Below, one piece after another: positions 63,385-64,000 of a stretch of 64,000 bases of DNA. Source of the stretch: Natronomonas pharaonis DSM 2160 (lineage in GTDB: Archaea; Halobacteriota; Halobacteria; Halobacteriales; Haloarculaceae). The stretch lies in NCBI RefSeq assembly GCF_000026045.1, contig NC_007426.1:992001-1056000 (forward strand), read 5' to 3'. A program made the translations under genes and the position numbers. The stretch's first letter is position 1. Every line of letters begins with the position of its first letter. The notes under the pieces were generated by a model that ran no database searches, had not been told where the DNA came from, and saw only the letters and a list, made by a program, of their open reading frames with translations.

Positions 63385-64000
63385 ATGAGCGTCCGGAGTG
63401 CGGCAGCCAGAATCGTCCCCGACAGAATACGGCAGAGCTATCTGCTCAAATTCGCCGTCGCTGTCGTCCTCGTGCTCGCAGTGACCCTCGGTGCTGGTAT
63501 CGTTATCCAGCAGGCTGTCGCTGACGACCTCGAAGACGACATCCACGACGAGATGGAGACGATAGCGATGCTCGAAGCCGACAAGATGGAGGCGTGGTTC
63601 GAAGAGCGTTCATCGTCGGCACGGGTACTCTCGGCAAACGACGACTTCGGAACAGAGGGTCCGGCCGGCAATGAAGCGCTTCTGACGGCGCTCGACCGGA
63701 CGCCAGCCGACGTCGAGTCGGTCCACGTTCTCGACCTCGACGCCGATGAGATAACCGATAGTACTGACCCCAACGCTGAAGGACAGGCTGTCTCCGAACG
63801 GATTCCGGAGTGGTGGGTCGAAGGGCAACATCCGACTGCGCTTGCGCCCTCCGAGGCAACGATGTCCGAAGATTACGAGGTCGGCGACACCGAGTACATC
63901 GCGTTCGTTAGCCCCCTCGGGGCGGACGAGGAAACTGGGCTCGGCTCTAATACTGTTCTCGCGCTCGAAGTCAACGCCGACGTGCGGGCCGAGACCTTCC
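63385..64000 (+). CDS. Haloarchaeal transducer (Htr) N-terminal part, runs off the right edge
   Basis: About 205 residues are visible: a basic N-terminus (RIVPDRIRQSYLLK), a first membrane helix (FAVAVVLVLAVTLGAGIVI), and the start of an extracytoplasmic sensory domain (MLEADKMEAWFEERSSSARV, VESVHVLDLDADEITDS) resembling dCache domains of methyl-accepting transducers. The signalling domain lies beyond the window. ATG 63385 fits a leaderless start; an in-frame ATG at 63364 would add seven residues. Its place beside cheB supports a chemoreceptor; the ligand is unknown. Confidence 0.78.
   Translation, partial: MSVRSAAARIVPDRIRQSYLLKFAVAVVLVLAVTLGAGIVIQQAVADDLEDDIHDEMETIAMLEADKMEAWFEERSSSARVLSANDDFGTEGPAGNEALLTALDRTPADVESVHVLDLDADEITDSTDPNAEGQAVSERIPEWWVEGQHPTALAPSEATMSEDYEVGDTEYIAFVSPLGADEETGLGSNTVLALEVNADVRAETF

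Overview
The window reads as haloarchaeal chromosome: high GC with G/C-rich third codon positions, strongly acidic proteins, many leaderless starts with a TATA-like box about 25-30 bases before the ATG, twin-arginine lipoproteins, PGF-CTERM-like anchors, archaellins and a CetZ tubulin. Gene content and the arl/che arrangement fit the genus Natronomonas (N. pharaonis is my best guess; this is inference, no search was run).

Left part (1-20 kb). Cytochrome c maturation genes come first (CcdA end, CcmE-like, CcmC and a 43-residue CcmD), around a membrane-anchored sulfite-oxidase-like molybdoenzyme. A one-carbon group follows (glyA, a CoA-disulfide-reductase-like flavoprotein, folD, NUDIX). Next is a 1147-codon cell-surface protein whose 5' end is cut by a short IS200/IS605-type relic. 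Then come fibrillarin and Nop5, a CGYS monothiol glutaredoxin, RqcH/NEMF, an MBF1-like zinc-ribbon/HTH protein, tRNA-Leu(GAG), and a small operon of unknown function preceded by two near-perfect DtxR-type boxes.

Motility locus, first half (20.4-27.7 kb). Three tandem archaellin genes with nearly identical 5' ends are followed by a Tat lipoprotein, arlF, two arlG paralogues, a conserved acidic/Arg-rich protein, cheY, a two-lobed cheC and cheD. About 21 kb of mostly unrelated genes then interrupts the locus: a SpoIIM-like membrane protein, a giant type IV pilin-like protein, a saccharopine-dehydrogenase-like reductase, a signal-peptide-bearing double-HTH protein, two small cupin/kinase genes, creatininase, a structured intergenic region, cetZ, a TnpB-only transposon, a GNAT-FAH fusion, mobA, hisC-AK-archaetidyltransferase, and the true mbf1.

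Motility locus, second half (49-64 kb). A small zinc-finger protein, arlCE, arlH, arlI, arlJ and cheF form a plus-strand operon. The minus-strand operon cheB-cheA-cheR-HEAT-cheF2 follows, and the 5' end of a transducer (Htr) gene runs off the right edge. ArlI/ArlJ/ArlH/ArlF/ArlG build and drive the archaellum; ArlCE and CheF couple it to CheY; CheA, CheB, CheR, CheC and CheD handle phosphorylation and receptor adaptation. No cheW and no separate arlD are seen here.
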